64,000 nucleotides of DNA, from positions 3,162,001-3,226,000 of the forward strand of contig OY729432.1 in the NCBI GenBank assembly GCA_963422385.1. Reading direction: 5' to 3'. How positions within the stretch are numbered: the first letter of the stretch is position 1; each line of letters begins with the position of its first letter. Below the pieces are notes generated by a model that worked only from the letters and a program-made list of their open reading frames with translations, made no database searches and was not told the origin of the DNA. Source of the DNA: JAJDTQ01 sp963422385 (lineage in GTDB: Bacteria; Desulfobacterota; Binatia; UBA9968; JAJDTQ01). The position numbers and the translations under genes are program-made. Below are positions 61,323-64,000 of the stretch, piece after piece.

Positions 61323-62180
61323 TCACCCGTCTCTGGCAGCCTGGATGGTTCGTGCGACGTATACCTGCGCGAGGTGGGAGCGGTAGGCGGGAGTGGCATT
61401 GACGTCCCCAATGGCGTTGACCCCGTCGGTGACAAGCACCGCGGCGCGCTCGATGGCGTCGTCGTCGAGCTTCTGTCCGCGCAGGGCGGCCTCGACCTTC
61501 TCGGCGCGGAAGGCCACGTCGGCCACGCCGGTAATCCCGATGGTGATGTCCTCGCAGACGCCGTCAGCGGATTCTTTCAGGCACACCGCGACGCCGACGA
61601 TGGCGAAGCCCGCGGCCTGACGGGACGCCTTCCGGTAGGCGGACTTGTAGCCGTCGCGGGGGGGCATCCGGATCCCGGTGAGCAACTCCTCGGGCATGAG
61701 GCTGGTGGTCAGCATGGTGATGAAGAAATCGCGGGCGGGAATCCAGCGCTCGCCGTCGGGGCCCGTCGCCTTTAGCTCCGCGTCCAGGGCCAGGACCGCG
61801 GCCGGCAGATCCTCCGCCGGGTCGGCGTGGGCCAGTCCGCCGCCGATGGTGCCGCGGTTCCTTACCTGGACGTCGCCCACCACCCCCGCGGTCTGGGCCA
61901 GCAGCGGACACCGGCTGCGGGTCAGCTCGGATTCGGCCACGTCCGTGTAGGTGGCCAGCGCTCCGATGGCGATGCGGTCGTCCTCTTCACGAATGTAGTT
62001 CAACTCCGCGAGGCCGCCGATGTCGATGATGACCTCGGGCTTGGCGAGCCGGAGCTTCATCAGCGGGAGCAGACTCTGCCCCCCGGCCAGAACCTTGGCG
62101 TCGTCCACGTTGGCGGACAGCAGCGACAGGGCCTCTTCCAGGGAGGCGGGTGCGTGGTAGTCGAACGCGCCGGGGATCAT
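61323..62180 (-). CDS. Molybdenum hydroxylase FAD-binding (medium) subunit
   Basis: This 285-residue subunit has both FAD motifs: VLAGGQSLLPLMKLRL and NRGTIGGGLAHADPAEDLPA. It transfers electrons away from the large subunit encoded just upstream. ATG 62180 overlaps the large-subunit stop (ATGA), so the two are coupled. It differs from the 9.5-kb coxM in the FAD motif residues. No [2Fe-2S] subunit follows downstream; it may be upstream beyond the window. Confidence 0.91.
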   Translation of the reverse strand: MIPGAFDYHAPASLEEALSLLSANVDDAKVLAGGQSLLPLMKLRLAKPEVIIDIGGLAELNYIREEDDRIAIGALATYTDVAESELTRSRCPLLAQTAGVVGDVQVRNRGTIGGGLAHADPAEDLPAAVLALDAELKATGPDGERWIPARDFFITMLTTSLMPEELLTGIRMPPRDGYKSAYRKASRQAAGFAIVGVAVCLKESADGVCEDITIGITGVADVAFRAEKVEAALRGQKLDDDAIERAAVLVTDGVNAIGDVNATPAYRSHLAQVYVARTIQAARDG

Positions 62181-64000
62181 GCCCGAGCCTCCTGAATCAG
62201 TTGCCACACCCGCTCGGGAGTCAACGGCAGGTGCCGGATCCGCACCCCGAACGGTTCGAGAGCGTTTTCAACCGCGCTGGCGATGGCGGCGGGGGAGGGG
62301 ATGGCGGCCCCTTCGCCTGCCGCCTTCTGTCCCAGCGGCGTGAACGCCGAGGGTGCGGGCCGGTGCTCCACCTCGATGGGAGGGGTCTCGGCGGTGGAGC
62401 ACTTGCCGTAGTCGGTCAGGGTGATGGTGAGGAGCTGGCCTTCGTCGTCGTACACGAAGCCCTCGCCGAGGGCCACGGCGATGCCGTGGGCCGCGGAGCC
62501 GTAGATCTGTCCGTCCACCACGTCCGGGTTGATGATGGTGCCGTTGTCGCCGACGATGAGATAGCGCAGCACCGCGACCTTGCCGGTGCGCGGGTCCACC
62601 TCTACCAACGCCACGTGGGCGCCGGCGCCGAAGGTGAACTGGGCCCGGACCTTCCGGTTCTTGCCCGGCACCATGTTGGGCTGCGCGTGTGGGAAGGTGT
62701 AGTAGAAGGTGGTCTGTAGCCCGGCGTCGATGCCCTCGGGCAAGAGCGACTGGTTGTTGTAGGCCACCTTGCCGAGCTCGGCGAAGGTGAGCTTGCGGCG
62801 CGGGAACCCGGGAACGCTCACCACCCCGTCGGCAATCTCCAGATCCGACTCCTGGGCGTCCAGGATGTGCGCCGCCACCTTGAGGATCTTCTCACGGAGC
62901 TGGTTGGCCGCGCCGATGATGGAGCCGATGTCATAGAGGTGGAAGTTGTTGCCGCTGTTGGCCGCGGCCACGCCCCAGGGCGCGACGTCGCTGTCGAAGG
63001 GCGTGGTGGTGCTGATCACGTCAGGGCTTACGCCGAGGATCCCGGCGGCCACCTGGGCGGTGGTGGTCTCGTGGGCCTGCCCGCAGTTGGGGGAACCCAG
63101 ATACAGGGCGATGGTGCCGTTCTTTTCCAGCTTGATGGTGGCGCCGTTGATGCCGCCGGCCCCCGGCGTCTCCTTCATCTCGGGAAAGATCGCCATGTCC
63201 CGGGCAGCGTTACGGCCTCCGGGCTCCACCCCGATGACCACGCCGATGCCGAGGTATCGGCCCTTTTCACGCTCACGGGCCTGCTCTTCCTTGATGCCCG
63301 GGTAGTCCACCTTCTCCAGTGCCCGCTTCAGCAGGCCGGGATAGTCGCCGCTGTCGTAGATGTTGCCGTTGGGCGTGGTGTAGGGCATCTGCTCCGGCTG
63401 GACGAGGTTGCGGAAGCGCACCTCCGCCGGATCCATGTCCAGATCCTGCGCCACCCGGTCGATGATGCGTTCCCAGATGTAGCACATGCCCGGCTTGCCG
63501 ATGCCCCGGTTGGGGATCACCGGACACCGGTTGGTGACCACCGAGTAGCCGTCCATGCGGATGTTCCGCACCTTGTAGGTGTTGCTGAGGTTGTTGAGCT
63601 TGTTGGTGAAATGGATGGTGAGGGTGCTCACGGATCCGCCCACGTCGTCGATTTCCTTGAAGCGCAGCCCGGTCACGGCGCCGTCGTTCCTTACCGCCGC
63701 CTCGACGTCGAACTCCTGCTCGCAGGCGTGTCCTGCGGCCATCATGTGCTCGTTGCGATCCTCGATCCACTTCACCGGCCGGCCCGACTTTATGGCCAGC
63801 AGCGCAACGATCACCACGTACTTCCGGATCAGATGGATCTTCTGTCCAAAGCCGCCGCCGATGTCCGGGATGATGACCCGGACGTCGTCCAGGCCCAGGG
63901 CGTCCCGCAGCGCGTCGTAGATGTTCTCCGGCACCTGGGTGTTGGTGCGGACCGTGAGCTTTCGGCTGAATCGGTCGAAGGAGGCGATGCACGCCAGCGG
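62177..64000 (-). CDS. Molybdenum hydroxylase large (molybdopterin) subunit, partial at right edge
   Basis: The visible 607 codons are the main part of a xanthine dehydrogenase / CO dehydrogenase-type large subunit. Motifs are IPDIGGGFGQKIHLIRKYVV, the pterin loop NRGIGKPGMCYIWERIID, GSPNCGQAHETTTAQVAAGI and the catalytic Glu in KAAGEGAAIPSP. The CoxL-specific Ser-Cys active loop is not seen, so it is probably a general aldehyde or N-heterocycle hydroxylase rather than CO dehydrogenase. The 5' end lies beyond base 64000. It is coupled to the FAD subunit. Confidence 0.92.
   Translation of the reverse strand, partial: PLACIASFDRFSRKLTVRTNTQVPENIYDALRDALGLDDVRVIIPDIGGGFGQKIHLIRKYVVIVALLAIKSGRPVKWIEDRNEHMMAAGHACEQEFDVEAAVRNDGAVTGLRFKEIDDVGGSVSTLTIHFTNKLNNLSNTYKVRNIRMDGYSVVTNRCPVIPNRGIGKPGMCYIWERIIDRVAQDLDMDPAEVRFRNLVQPEQMPYTTPNGNIYDSGDYPGLLKRALEKVDYPGIKEEQAREREKGRYLGIGVVIGVEPGGRNAARDMAIFPEMKETPGAGGINGATIKLEKNGTIALYLGSPNCGQAHETTTAQVAAGILGVSPDVISTTTPFDSDVAPWGVAAANSGNNFHLYDIGSIIGAANQLREKILKVAAHILDAQESDLEIADGVVSVPGFPRRKLTFAELGKVAYNNQSLLPEGIDAGLQTTFYYTFPHAQPNMVPGKNRKVRAQFTFGAGAHVALVEVDPRTGKVAVLRYLIVGDNGTIINPDVVDGQIYGSAAHGIAVALGEGFVYDDEGQLLTITLTDYGKCSTAETPPIEVEHRPAPSAFTPLGQKAAGEGAAIPSPAAIASAVENALEPFGVRIRHLPLTPERVWQLIQEARA

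Overview
The window is 64 kb of high-GC bacterial DNA, with most genes in short operons on both strands. The gene set fits an environmental, metabolically broad Gram-negative. It includes a B12-dependent (class II) ribonucleotide reductase, a sigma-32-type factor, molybdenum hydroxylase subunits and selenocysteine use. It also carries many paralogous amidohydrolases, luciferase-like flavin oxidoreductases and Asp/Glu-racemase-fold proteins. This mix is reminiscent of uncultured Tectomicrobia or deltaproteobacterial-type lineages. That assignment is an inference; there is no rRNA gene here to test it.

Layout. 0-18 kb is mostly housekeeping: nrdJ end, penicillin acylase, pgpA, an amidohydrolase, an LLM oxidoreductase, ridA, rpoH, a coxG-M-S trio with no large subunit, a NEW3/ABC-export operon, trmL, an epimerase, tRNA-Ser(GGA), trmI, and a group with a Cys4 protein, a CopD-like membrane protein and a ferredoxin fusion. 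19-31 kb is accessory DNA. It holds an IS5-group element that cuts off a molybdenum hydroxylase, a frameshifted orphan gene, a hairpin repeat, two racemase-fold genes, an IS427-type element with a -1 frameshift site, a HigB-HigA-SIR2 operon, two broken integrases and a nucleotidyltransferase pair fused to an oxidoreductase scrap. 31-46 kb is a catabolic block (flavoprotein oxidoreductase, LLM oxidoreductases, dienelactone hydrolase, amidohydrolases, SDR, PhyH, aromatic hydroxylase), interrupted by a decayed polyamine-type ABC operon and a MITE-like repeat. 46-58 kb has a RavA/ViaA-like pair, a kinase-BON fusion, MocA-like and dihydroxyphthalate-decarboxylase-like genes, a tandem DUF427 protein, a selenocysteine peroxiredoxin, tadA, MmgE/PrpD and a VOC protein. 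58-61 kb holds glycosyltransferase and flippase remnants plus one intact glycosyltransferase. The right end is a molybdenum hydroxylase large/FAD subunit operon running off the edge.

Most notable: (1) a Bcp-type peroxiredoxin with an in-frame TGA exactly at the peroxidatic cysteine, followed by a hairpin; (2) a translationally coupled toxin-antitoxin-SIR2 operon; (3) a racemase-fold subfamily that has lost both catalytic cysteines; (4) two genes (ridA, trmI) that appear to start at ATC and ATT behind strong Shine-Dalgarno sequences; (5) several inverted-repeat elements and gene-decay scars.
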